Assembly: GCF_000364605.1 (NCBI RefSeq)
Contig: NZ_KB822575.1
Span: 792,237-856,236 of the forward strand
Direction: 5' to 3'
Length of the DNA: 64,000 nt
Source of the DNA: Nocardioides sp. Iso805N
GTDB taxonomy: Bacteria > Actinomycetota > Actinomycetes > Propionibacteriales > Nocardioidaceae
A program made the position numbers and the translations under genes. Within the stretch, counting starts at the first letter, position 1. Each line of letters opens with the position of its first letter. Below are positions 51,438 to 62,317 of this stretch, in pieces. The notes under the pieces are model-generated. The model did no database searches. It worked only from the letters and a program-made list of their open reading frames with translations, and was not told the origin of the DNA.

Positions 51438-54088
<2,651 letters not shown>

Positions 54089-54109
54089 GAGTTGTTCTCT
54101 CTAGCTGGA

Positions 54110-56197
54110 TCAGATGTCGAGGAAGCGGACGTCTTTGGCGTTTCGCTGGATGAAGGAGCGGCGTTGCTCGACGTCCTCGCCCATCAGGATCGAGAAGATC
54201 TCGTCGGCCTGCGCGGCGTCCTCCAGGGTCACCTGCAACATCAGGCGCTGAGCGGGATCCATCGTGGTCTCCCACAGCTCCTTGGCGTTCATCTCGCCCA
54301 GACCCTTGTAGCGCTGCACCGGATTCTCCTTGGGCAGCTTCTTGCCCTGGCCCAGGCCGTCGCGCATCAGCGCATCGCGCTCGGCGTCGGAGTAGACGAA
54401 CTCGTGCTCGTGCGGCTTGTTCCAGCGCAGGCGGTAGAGCGGCGGCTGGGCCATGTAGACGTAGCCGTCGCGGATCAGGTGCGGCATGAAGCGGAACAGC
54501 AGCGTCAGCAGCAGGGTGTTGATGTGGTGGCCGTCGACGTCGGCGTCGGCCATCAGCACGATCTTGTGGTAGCGCAGCTTCTCGACGTTGAACTCGTCGT
54601 GTACACCCGTGCCGAGCGCGGAGATGATCGACTGCACCTCCTGGTTGGCCAGGACCTTGTCGATGCGTGCCTTCTCGACGTTGAGGATCTTTCCGCGGAT
54701 CGGCAGGATCGCCTGGATGCGCGGGTCGCGACCCTGACGTGCCGAGCCACCGGCCGAGTCGCCCTCGACGATGAAGACCTCGCACTCCTCGGGGTTGTTG
54801 GACTGGCAGTCCGACAACTTGCCGGGCAGCGAGCCGTTGCCGAGCAGGCCCTTGCGGTTGCGGGCGAGATCGCGGGCCTTGCGGGCGGCGATGCGGGCGG
54901 TGGCAGCCGCCATCGACTTGCGGATGATCTCCTTGCCCTCGTTGGGGTTCTGCTCCAACCAGGCGCCGAGCTCGTCGTTGACCACCGACTGCGTGAAGCC
55001 CTTGGCCTCGGTGTTGCCGAGCTTGGCCTTGGTCTGTCCCTCGAACTGCGGCTCGCCGATCTTGAGGCTGATGATCGCGGTCAGACCCTCACGGATGTCG
55101 TCACCGGTGAGCCTGTCCTCCTTCTTCTTGATCAGGCCCCAGGTCTCGCCCCAGCGGTTGACCAGGCTGGTCAGCGCGGAGCGGAACCCCTCCTCGTGCG
55201 TGCCGCCCTCGGGAGTGTTGATCGTGTTCGCGAACGTGTGGACCGACTCGTTGTACGACGAGGTCTGCCACTGCATGGCGACCTCGAGGCTCATCGGGTT
55301 GTTGGCGCCGTCGGCGGTCTCTGCCTCGAAGGCGATGATCGGCGAGACCACCGCCTTGCGCCGGTTGAGGTGGTCGACGTAGTCGGCGAGGCCGCGCTCG
55401 TACTGGAAGACCTGCTCCAGGCCGCCGGCGGTGCGGTGGATGGCCGCGTCGCCGGTCTCGACCACGTCCGAGCTCTCGTCCTCCTCCACGGCGTCGGCGA
55501 TCTCCTCGGCCGCCGGGCGGTCGTCGCGCAGCACGATCTTGAGGCCCTTGTTGAGGAACGCCATCTCGCGGAAGCGGGTGGAGATCGTCTCGAGGTTGTA
55601 GTCGGTGGTCTCGAAGATCTCGTCGGAGGCAGTCCAGGTGACGGTGGTGCCGGTGCGCTCGCCGTCCTCGAGGGGACGGACCTGGCGCAACGGGTAGTCG
55701 GGGACGCCGAGGGAGAAGCCCTGCTCCCACAGGTGGCCGCGGTTCTTGATCTCGAGGTGCAGCTTGGTCGAGAGCGCGTTGACGACGGAGGAGCCCACGC
55801 CGTGCAGTCCGCCGGAGACCTTGTAGCCGCCGCCACCGAACTTGCCACCGGCGTGCAGCACCGTCAGCGCCAGCGTCGCCGCGGGCAACTCCTGCCCGGG
55901 GGCGGTGTCGGTCGGGATGCCTCGACCGTTGTCGGACACGCTGACCGAGCGGTCGGCGTTGAGCGTTACCACGATCGTGTCGCAGTATCCGGCCAGCGAC
56001 TCGTCGACAGCGTTGTCGACGATCTCCCAGATCAGGTGGTGCAGACCGCGCTCACCGGTGGAGCCGATGTACATGCCCGGGCGCTTGCGTACCGCCTCCA
56101 GGCCCTCGAGCACCTGGATCGCCGAGGCGTCGTACTCGAATCCGTCGGGCGGGGTGGGGGCGGGCGTCGCGGCGCTTGCGTCGGGCTCAGTGGACAC
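54110..56197 (-). CDS. gyrB: DNA gyrase subunit B
   Basis: 695 residues; ATPase subunit. ATP-binding EIVDNAVDE and [21 protein letters not shown], and the TOPRIM part with [21 protein letters not shown] and [10 protein letters not shown]. An extra segment rich in Asp/Glu ([17 protein letters not shown]) sits in the transducer domain, a common actinobacterial insertion. The GTG at 56197 has GAGGTG just upstream; an in-frame start at 56227 is less likely. Confidence 0.97.
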   Translation of the reverse strand: MSTEPDASAATPAPTPPDGFEYDASAIQVLEGLEAVRKRPGMYIGSTGERGLHHLIWEIVDNAVDESLAGYCDTIVVTLNADRSVSVSDNGRGIPTDTAPGQELPAATLALTVLHAGGKFGGGGYKVSGGLHGVGSSVVNALSTKLHLEIKNRGHLWEQGFSLGVPDYPLRQVRPLEDGERTGTTVTWTASDEIFETTDYNLETISTRFREMAFLNKGLKIVLRDDRPAAEEIADAVEEDESSDVVETGDAAIHRTAGGLEQVFQYERGLADYVDHLNRRKAVVSPIIAFEAETADGANNPMSLEVAMQWQTSSYNESVHTFANTINTPEGGTHEEGFRSALTSLVNRWGETWGLIKKKEDRLTGDDIREGLTAIISLKIGEPQFEGQTKAKLGNTEAKGFTQSVVNDELGAWLEQNPNEGKEIIRKSMAAATARIAARKARDLARNRKGLLGNGSLPGKLSDCQSNNPEECEVFIVEGDSAGGSARQGRDPRIQAILPIRGKILNVEKARIDKVLANQEVQSIISALGTGVHDEFNVEKLRYHKIVLMADADVDGHHINTLLLTLLFRFMPHLIRDGYVYMAQPPLYRLRWNKPHEHEFVYSDAERDALMRDGLGQGKKLPKENPVQRYKGLGEMNAKELWETTMDPAQRLMLQVTLEDAAQADEIFSILMGEDVEQRRSFIQRNAKDVRFLDI

Positions 56198-56262
56198 GGT
56201 CACCTCTAAAGAGTGGGTGCAGGGCATGCAGCGGGTCGACGCAGAGGTCGACCCAAGTCGTC

Positions 56263-56268
56263 AGTCTA
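56263..56268 (-). promoter_or_regulatory. -10 hexamer TAGACT of gyrB
   Basis: TAGACT about 65 bp before the start. A GGGTCGAC/GTCGACCC stem (56233-56254) would lie in the leader. Confidence 0.4.
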
Positions 56269-56450
56269 CCCGTCAGAGGCCTTGGAGACACGAAGCGCCT
56301 GTGGAGACCCGCCGATCGTCGGTGGAAAACGGCTCTGTAGGACGTTTTAAGCCGCTCTGTGGGCTCTAACGGGGCGTCGAATGAGGCCCGGTACGTCCGA
56401 TGGGGCATCAGGATCGCAGAACAGCGGTTCCGGCGCCCGCCAGCGCGGGG

Positions 56451-57035
56451 TCAGCCGTAGGTGTCACGCGGGCCTCTGCCACCGCGCACCGAGCGACGAC
56501 CCTTCTTCCACGTGGGGCCGTTCGGTGCGAGCACTTCGATGATCGTCACCGTGCCGTGGCCGAGCTCCTCGTTGAGGCGCCGTACGAGCGTCGGCGCCAG
56601 CAACCGCAGCTGGGTCGCCCAAGCGGTGGAGTCGGTCCGGACGATCAGCTTGCCGTCGGCGAACGACTCCGGCTCGCAGTGCTGGGCGATCTCCTGTCCG
56701 ACGATCTGGGCCCAGCGACCGAAGACGCCGTGCACCCGCAACGACAGGTCCCAGCCGTGGTCGCCGACCAGCCGGTTGATGGTGGCGTCGAGCGTCTGCG
56801 GGTCACGCTCGTCGGGGTGCGCCCCCGAGACCCGACCCTTCTCGTTCGTACGCCGCGAGCGGGTCGAGCGGCGCTTCGCCGGCTTGCCGCCGACCCGGGC
56901 GACCGCCCTGGTCAGGGCGCGGGCGAGGTCGAGCCCGTCCGGGTCGTGCTCGGTCGCTTCCCCGGACGAACCGGTGGCCCCTGCCGGCGTGGCGCCCACC
57001 GTCTCGTCCGGGGCGCCGGACTCCTCACTGCTCAC
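56451..57035 (-). CDS. dciA: DciA (DUF721) helicase-loading protein
   Basis: 194 residues. The C-terminal KH-like DUF721 domain is seen in [46 protein letters not shown]. The N-terminal half is disordered and basic. DciA loads the replicative helicase DnaB in bacteria without DnaC. The GTG start overlaps the recF stop by 11 bp, so recF-dciA is an operon. Confidence 0.92.
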   Translation of the reverse strand: MSSEESGAPDETVGATPAGATGSSGEATEHDPDGLDLARALTRAVARVGGKPAKRRSTRSRRTNEKGRVSGAHPDERDPQTLDATINRLVGDHGWDLSLRVHGVFGRWAQIVGQEIAQHCEPESFADGKLIVRTDSTAWATQLRLLAPTLVRRLNEELGHGTVTIIEVLAPNGPTWKKGRRSVRGGRGPRDTYG

Positions 57036-58185
57036 GGGTCACCTGCCCGCCCGCGACCCGATAGCGAGCGCCCTGCAGCGCCTTCGGCACGTCCTCCGGC
57101 ACCGCCGCTGTCACCAGCACCTGCTCGGCGCCCGCGACCAGCTCGGCGAGCTGCTCGCGGCGGTCGGCGTCGAGCTCGGCGAAGACGTCGTCGAGCACCA
57201 GGATCGGGTCGTCACCGTCGGCGCGCAGCAGGTCGTAGGAGGCGAGTCGCAGCGCGAGCGCGAAGGACCAGGACTCGCCGTGGCTGGCATATCCCTTCAC
57301 GGGGAGCGGCTCGCCGGCCGCGTGGCCCAGGGTGCAGACCAGGTCGTCACGGTGCGGCCCGACGAGCGAGACGCCGCGGTCGAGCTCGTCCCTCTGCCGA
57401 CGGGCGAGCTCGGCGAGCAGCACCTTCTCCAGCCCGGGCCCCGTCGAAGGTCGCAGCCCGTTCTCATCGACCAGCTCGAAGCTGGCCTTGTACGCGATCT
57501 GGGCATCCTCACGGGTGGCGCCGCGAGCGACGGTCTCGTAGGCCTTGCCGACGTACGGTCGCAGCGCATCGACCAGGGACAGTCGCTCGGCCAGGATCTC
57601 AGCCCCGATCCGGGCCAGGTGGTCGTCCCAGACGGCGAGGGTGGAGAGCAGGTAATCCTGGTGACCGCGGCCACCCGAGCGACCGGTCTTGAGCAGCGAG
57701 TTGCGCTGCTTGAGCACCCGGTCGTAGTCGGCGCGGACGCCGGCGAGCCTGGGGGAGCGGAGCACCATCAGGTCATCGAGGAAACGGCGCCGCTCGGAGG
57801 GGTCCCCCTTGACCAGAGCGAGGTCGTCGGGGGCGAAGACCACGGTCCGGACGAGTCCGACCAGCTCGCGGGTGCGCTGCAGCGGCGACCGGTTGACGCG
57901 GGCCTTGTTGGCACGGCCTGGATTGATCTCGATCTCGAGGGTGGCGGTGCGGCCGTCGCGGACCACCGCTGCGCGCACCACCGCCTGGTCGGCACCCGCG
58001 CGGACCAGAGGCGCGTCGCCGGCCACCCGGTGCGACTGCAGCCGGGAGAGGTAGTCGATCGCCTCGATGAGGTTGGTCTTGCCCTGGCCGTTGCGGCCCA
58101 CGAACGCGGTCACGCCGGCCTCGAGTGGCACCTCCGCGCTGGGGTAGGAGCGGAAGTCGTGCAGGGAGAGGTGGGAGACGAACAC
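57025..58185 (-). CDS. recF: DNA replication and repair protein RecF
   Basis: 386 residues. SMC-like ATPase: Walker [10 protein letters not shown] (about 30-38), signature region [10 protein letters not shown], Walker [13 protein letters not shown]. RecF with RecO/RecR loads RecA on gapped DNA. The GTG at 58185 has GGAGGAG 4 nt upstream and gives [14 protein letters not shown]; the longer frame to 58518 shadows the HAD gene. Confidence 0.96.
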   Translation of the reverse strand: MFVSHLSLHDFRSYPSAEVPLEAGVTAFVGRNGQGKTNLIEAIDYLSRLQSHRVAGDAPLVRAGADQAVVRAAVVRDGRTATLEIEINPGRANKARVNRSPLQRTRELVGLVRTVVFAPDDLALVKGDPSERRRFLDDLMVLRSPRLAGVRADYDRVLKQRNSLLKTGRSGGRGHQDYLLSTLAVWDDHLARIGAEILAERLSLVDALRPYVGKAYETVARGATREDAQIAYKASFELVDENGLRPSTGPGLEKVLLAELARRQRDELDRGVSLVGPHRDDLVCTLGHAAGEPLPVKGYASHGESWSFALALRLASYDLLRADGDDPILVLDDVFAELDADRREQLAELVAGAEQVLVTAAVPEDVPKALQGARYRVAGGQVTREQ

Positions 58186-58249
58186 CCAGCTCCTCCTCCC
58201 GCGCGACACCGTCGCAGTGAATCCTAGGCGACCAGACGGGTGGTGCCGG

Positions 58250-58870
58250 CTACGCGGTGGCGAGGACGACGTCGTGCTCGGCGAACCTCTCGAGCAGCGC
58301 CGCCAGGCCCTCGCGCATGTGCCAGTGCACCGCCACCAGGCCCACCTGCCGAGCCGCCTCGACGTTGGGCAGCGTGTCGTCGACGAAGAGCACCTCGCCA
58401 GGGGAGGCGCCGATCCGGTCCACCGCGATCTGGAAGTAGGCGGCCTCCGGCTTGGAGACCCCCATCTCCGCGGAGTAGCACGAGACGTCGAAGAGATCGT
58501 CATAGCCCAGCTCGGCACGCATGTACGCCGCCCGGCGCAGCGTCTGGTTGGTGCCCAGGTGGACGCCCAGCCCGCTGGCGCGCAACCGGCGCAGCAGCTC
58601 GTGGCTCGGCTCCGGAAGCTCGATGCGCTGCCAGACCGTGTCGAAGACGATCTCGGCGTCGGTCGCCGCGCCGTACCGGGCGAGGATCGTGGCCAGGATC
58701 TCGAGGATGTCGGCGTCGCCGCGGACGGCAGGCTTCTCGGCCTCGAACATCTCGGTCAACAACGCAGTCGCATGTGCGGATCCGACGAAGCCGACGAACG
58801 CGTCCTCCCAGCCGCCCGGCCGGCGCTGCAGCACGCCGTCAGCGTCCAGGAGGACGTGTCGGATGCTCAG
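58250..58870 (-). CDS. HAD superfamily hydrolase with probable CTG start
   Basis: About 206 residues. The phosphatase nucleophile motif LLDADGVLQ (D-x-D) lies upstream of the first GTG (58834), so a start there would remove the active site. The only sensible in-frame start is CTG at 58870, overlapping the gnd stop as CTGA and giving [19 protein letters not shown] is 8 nt upstream. Later motifs: HLGTNQTL (motif II), SKPEAAYF (Lys), and [12 protein letters not shown]. Substrate unknown. It sits between gnd and recF. Confidence 0.78.
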   Translation of the reverse strand: MSIRHVLLDADGVLQRRPGGWEDAFVGFVGSAHATALLTEMFEAEKPAVRGDADILEILATILARYGAATDAEIVFDTVWQRIELPEPSHELLRRLRASGLGVHLGTNQTLRRAAYMRAELGYDDLFDVSCYSAEMGVSKPEAAYFQIAVDRIGASPGEVLFVDDTLPNVEAARQVGLVAVHWHMREGLAALLERFAEHDVVLATA

Positions 58871-59757
58871 GCCTCGGACTCCGAGATCACCGCGTGGCCA
58901 CCGAATCCGTTGCGCATCGCCGCGATCGCCTTCATGGCCGGGCTGTCGTCCTGCCGGGAGACGAAGCGGGCGAAGAGCGAGGCCGAGATGGCCGGCAGCG
59001 GTACGGCGTTGTCGATCGCGGCCTCGACCGTCCAGCGGCCCTCGCCGCTGTCCTCGGCGTACCCGCGGATCTTCTCCAGGTGCTCGTCAGCGCGGATCTG
59101 GTCGACCAGCAGGTCGAGCAGCCACGAGCGAACCACCGTGCCGGTGCGCCAGGAGGCGAAGATCTCGGGGACGTTGTCCACGATGTCGACCTTGTCGAGC
59201 AGCTCCCAGCCCTCGGCATAGGCCTGCATCATGGCGTACTCGATGCCGTTGTGGACCATCTTGGAGAAGTGCCCGGCACCCGGCGTCTCGCCGCAGTGGA
59301 CCAGGCCGTCCTCGGTGTGCTCCGGCTTGAGGGCCTCGAACGCCGGCATCACCTTCGCCGCGTCCTCGGTCTTGCCGCCGTACATGAGCGCGTAGCCGTT
59401 GCTCAGGCCCCAGACGCCACCGGAGACGCCGCAGTCGACGAAGCCGATGCCCTTCTCCGCCAGTGAGGCCGCGTTGATCGCGTCGTCGGTGTACTTCGAG
59501 TTGCCGCCGTCGACGACCAGGTCGCCCTCGTCGAGGAGCCCCTTGAGCTCGGTGATCGTCGAGCGCGTCGGCTCACCGGCGGGGACCATCACCCACACCA
59601 CCTTGGGCGAGGGCAGCTTCTCGACCATCTCGGCCAGCGAGGCCGCATCCGAGATCTCCTGGTTGCGGTCGTAGCCGACGACCGTGTGACCGGCGTTGCG
59701 CAGTCGCGTGCGCATGTTGCCGCCCATCTTGCCCAGTCCAACGAGTCCGATGTCCAT
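58867..59757 (-). CDS. gnd: 6-phosphogluconate dehydrogenase (short, NAD-type)
   Basis: 296 residues, the short GndA-like form. N-terminal Rossmann GLVGLGKMGGNM, DGGNSKYTDD, substrate site CGVSGGVWGL, and catalytic KMVHNGIEY. It oxidises and decarboxylates 6-phosphogluconate to ribulose 5-phosphate. Placement between dnaN and recF is usual in Streptomyces and Nocardioides. Confidence 0.94.
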   Translation of the reverse strand: MDIGLVGLGKMGGNMRTRLRNAGHTVVGYDRNQEISDAASLAEMVEKLPSPKVVWVMVPAGEPTRSTITELKGLLDEGDLVVDGGNSKYTDDAINAASLAEKGIGFVDCGVSGGVWGLSNGYALMYGGKTEDAAKVMPAFEALKPEHTEDGLVHCGETPGAGHFSKMVHNGIEYAMMQAYAEGWELLDKVDIVDNVPEIFASWRTGTVVRSWLLDLLVDQIRADEHLEKIRGYAEDSGEGRWTVEAAIDNAVPLPAISASLFARFVSRQDDSPAMKAIAAMRNGFGGHAVISESEA

Positions 59758-59808
59758 GCAGCAGATCCTCTCCAGAAATCAGGAACGTTCCCAATTCAGC
59801 AAAGCAGG

Positions 59809-60948
59809 TCAGGAAAGCAGACGCCTCGGCATCAGCAGGTAGCGGAAGCCGGGGTCGGCTGCATCCTCGGCCGGCTGTCCGCTGATCACGACCGGCTTGG
59901 AGGCCTGGGTGAAGGCCAGCTCGACGACTGCCTCGTCGATCGCGCCCAGGCCGTCGAGCAGGAACTGCGGGTTGAAGCCTGTGGTGAGCGACTCGCCGTT
60001 GACCGTGGCCTCGATCGACTCCGAAGCCTGCGCCTCATCGCCGGAGCCGGCGTCCAGGGTGATCACGCCGTCGTTGAACTGCATCTGGACGGCGGTGTTG
60101 CGCTCGGCGACGAGCGCGACGCGCTTGACCGACTCGATCAGCGAGCCCTTGTCGACCAGCGCAGTCGTCAGGTGCTCGTTCGGGAACAGGCTGCGCACCT
60201 TGGGGAACTCGCCGTCGAGCAGTCGCGTCGTCGTACGCCGGATGCCGCCCGCGGCCGCGCCCTCGAAGCCGATGATGCCCTCGCCGGCTCCACCGGAGGA
60301 GAGCGCGATCGTGACCTCGGAGCCGCTGGTCAGCGACTTGGCGGTGTCGGCCAGGACCTTGGCAGGGACCAGGGCGGCGACGGTCTCGTCGGGTGTCCGC
60401 GGGTTCCACTGCAGCTCGCGCAGCGAGAGCCGGAAGCGGTCGGTGGCGAGCAGCGAGATCGTCGAGCCCTCGATCTCCAGACGTACGCCGGTGAGCACCG
60501 GCAGCATGTCGTCCTTGCCGGCGGCTGTCACCGCCTGGACGACGGCGTGCGCGAACTCGGCGCTGTCCACGGTGCCGGTGGCGGTCGGCATGTCCGGCAG
60601 CGTCGGGTAGTCCTCGACTGGCATGGTCTGCAGGCTGAACCGAGCCGAACCACAGGTGAGCGAGACGCGCGCGCCGTCGATCACCATCTCGACCGGCTTG
60701 GCCGGCAGGCTGCGGCAGATGTCGGCGAGAAGGCGGCCGCTGACCAGCGCCTTGCCCTCGTCGGCGACCTCGGCGCTGAGCGTCGCCCGAGCGGAGGTCT
60801 CGTAGTCGAAGGTGGAGAGCACGAGGCCCTCGTGGCCGGCCTCGATGAGGAGCCCTGACAGGACGGGGGTGCTGGGCCGGACCGGAAGGCTGCGGGCAGC
60901 CCAGGCGACGGCATCCGCGAATACGTCGCGGTCGACGCGGAACTTCAC
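59809..60948 (-). CDS. dnaN: DNA polymerase III beta sliding clamp
   Basis: 379 residues, three clamp domains. Begins VKFRVDRDVFADAVAWAARSLP; carries DRFRLSLRELQW, FPNEHLTTALV and ends PGFRYLLMPRRL, the standard C-terminal MPMR-type motif. It tethers the polymerase to DNA. The GTG at 60948 is chosen; the longer frame reaches into the origin region. Weak AGG ribosome site. Confidence 0.97.
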   Translation of the reverse strand: MKFRVDRDVFADAVAWAARSLPVRPSTPVLSGLLIEAGHEGLVLSTFDYETSARATLSAEVADEGKALVSGRLLADICRSLPAKPVEMVIDGARVSLTCGSARFSLQTMPVEDYPTLPDMPTATGTVDSAEFAHAVVQAVTAAGKDDMLPVLTGVRLEIEGSTISLLATDRFRLSLRELQWNPRTPDETVAALVPAKVLADTAKSLTSGSEVTIALSSGGAGEGIIGFEGAAAGGIRRTTTRLLDGEFPKVRSLFPNEHLTTALVDKGSLIESVKRVALVAERNTAVQMQFNDGVITLDAGSGDEAQASESIEATVNGESLTTGFNPQFLLDGLGAIDEAVVELAFTQASKPVVISGQPAEDAADPGFRYLLMPRRLLS

Positions 60949-61391
60949 TTCTGACCTGTCCTCATGAGTCGGCTTTCTGGGATCTGCATCCTGCCACGTC
61001 GGGTGTGAGTGCGGCAGTGGCGGGCGGTCTCGGCCGTACCACTTGGTCCTGGCCGGCTCGCGAATCGAGCCATCATCCACAGGTCGAGGGCCGGGAGGAG
61101 TTCGACGATCGATCTGCATATATGTAGTTCCGAGTGAGTAATAGCGTCGGTGGAAACTGTGGAGGAATCACGTTTCCGCAGGTGGCGCGGTGCAATCGGC
61201 ATGCACAGGGGGTGTGGAACTACATGGGGAGGCGCGAGGCTGCCTGTGAGTCGTCGCCGGTTGTCACGGCGTACGACGCGGTCTCCGCGCATCTCACCAC
61301 TGTGTAATTCATTTGTGCCGACCCGGTTTGTCCACAGGTCGTGGGTGGCCGGGTCGGCACGCGTGCGATCGGTTCAGACGGGTCGAAGAGG
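60949..61391. other. oriC: Putative replication origin (oriC), 443 bp
   Basis: Non-coding gap upstream of dnaN. One perfect DnaA box TTGTCCACA (61328-61336), one near match TCATCCACA (61073-61081) and a weak TGTGGAGGA (61158-61166, reverse). An AT-richer patch with GCATATATG and AGTGAGTAATAG (61115-61143) could be the unwinding element. Position beside dnaN supports oriC, though boxes are few for an actinobacterium. Confidence 0.6.
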
Positions 61392-61811
61392 TCAGGCGAT
61401 GGTGAGGGTGACCTCGATGTTGCCGCGGGTCGCGTTGGAGTAGGGGCAGACCTGGTGCGCCTGCTCGACGAGCTGGCGCGCGGTCGCCTCGTCGACGTTG
61501 GGCACCGTCACCTCGAGCTGCACGGCGAGATCGAAGCCGCCCTGCTCGTTGGCGTGGAGCGAGACGTCGGCGACCACCTCGGTGTCGGTGGCGTCGGCCT
61601 TGGCACGGCCGGCGATGAGCTTGAGCGCCGAGTGGAAGCAAGCGGCGTATCCGGCGGCGAAGAGCTGCTCGGGGTTGGTCGCGCCGCCCGCGCCGCCCAT
61701 CTCCTTGGGCAGGCGGACATCGAGGTCGAGGATGCCGTCGGTGGACTGGACGTGGCCGTTTCGGCCGTCGCCGGTCGAGGCGACCGAAGCGGTGTAGAGA
61801 GGAGTCGTCAT
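61392..61811 (-). CDS. ohr: Organic hydroperoxide resistance protein Ohr
   Basis: 139 residues, OsmC/Ohr fold. Both redox Cys are present: AACFHSAL (peroxidatic) and VCPYSNATRGN (resolving). It reduces organic hydroperoxides with lipoyl or thiol donors. The ATG at 61811 gives MTTPLYTASVASTGDG and lies 7 nt after TATGTT. Divergent from ohrR across a shared operator. Its place between dnaA and oriC/dnaN is unusual. Confidence 0.94.
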   Translation of the reverse strand: MTTPLYTASVASTGDGRNGHVQSTDGILDLDVRLPKEMGGAGGATNPEQLFAAGYAACFHSALKLIAGRAKADATDTEVVADVSLHANEQGGFDLAVQLEVTVPNVDEATARQLVEQAHQVCPYSNATRGNIEVTLTIA

Positions 61812-61818
61812 GTGCACA

Positions 61819-61824
61819 AACATA
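61819..61824 (-). promoter_or_regulatory. -10 hexamer TATGTT of ohr
   Basis: TATGTT lies 7 nt before the ohr ATG. It directly adjoins the operator. Confidence 0.5.
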
Positions 61825-61840
61825 TTGTGCGCAATTGAAT
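61824..61840. promoter_or_regulatory. OhrR operator candidate
   Basis: Dyad ATTG-TGCG-CAAT (61824-61835) followed by TGAAT, between the divergent ohr and ohrR starts and overlapping the ohr -10. OhrR would repress both genes here until peroxide oxidises its Cys. Confidence 0.55.
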
Positions 61841-61851
61841 CATGCAAGAGT

Positions 61852-61857
61852 TATGCT
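61852..61857 (+). promoter_or_regulatory. -10 hexamer TATGCT of ohrR
   Basis: TATGCT lies 7 nt before the ohrR ATG, giving leaderless geometry. Confidence 0.5.
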
Positions 61858-61864
61858 GGTGCGC

Positions 61865-62317
61865 ATGTCGTACCCACAGCTCCGACTCGACCAGCAGCTC
61901 TGCTTCCCGCTCTACGCAGCGGGCCGAGCCGTGACGCGTGTCTATGGGCTGCTGCTGTCCGAGCTGGGGTTGACCTATCCGCAGTACCTGGCACTGCTGG
62001 CGCTGTGGGAGCGCACCGAGCCGATGGCTGTCGGTGACCTGGGCTCCGCGCTGAAGCTCGACTCCGGCACTCTGAGCCCGCTGCTCAAGCGGCTCGAGAC
62101 GGCCGGCCTGGTGCTGCGACGGCGGGATCCTCAGGACGAGCGCCGCGTGCTGGTGGAGCTCACGGACGCCGGCCGCGCGATGGAGGAGCGTGCGGCCCGC
62201 GTCCCCACGTCCTTGGGATCGGCGTTGGGGATGACGCAGACGCAGGCCCGCGAGCTGTCCGATCAGCTGTACGAGCTGCTCGACAGCGTGGAGAGCTACC
62301 TCTCGGCTCAGGCCTGA
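61865..62317 (+). CDS. ohrR: MarR-family peroxide sensor OhrR
   Basis: 150 residues, winged-helix dimer. The reactive Cys is in LRLDQQLCFPLYAAGR, the N-terminal position used by OhrR proteins to sense organic peroxides. DNA-binding wing region LDSGTLSPLLKRLETAGLV and RRDPQDERRVLVELT. It should repress ohr and itself. The 3' end overlaps dnaA by 10 bp in convergent orientation. Confidence 0.92.
   Translation: MSYPQLRLDQQLCFPLYAAGRAVTRVYGLLLSELGLTYPQYLALLALWERTEPMAVGDLGSALKLDSGTLSPLLKRLETAGLVLRRRDPQDERRVLVELTDAGRAMEERAARVPTSLGSALGMTQTQARELSDQLYELLDSVESYLSAQA

Noticed and set aside
61158-61225. Further DnaA boxes in the oriC gap (TGTGGAACT and similar)
   Set aside because: They differ from TTRTCCACA at three or more positions, so I did not count them.
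61381-61400. GAGGTCA at the ohr stop as a further copy of the 22-bp repeat
   Set aside because: Only the short word GAGGTCA is shared, there is no 22-bp periodicity, and TGACC/TGACCT is common at stop codons in this genome, for example at dnaN.
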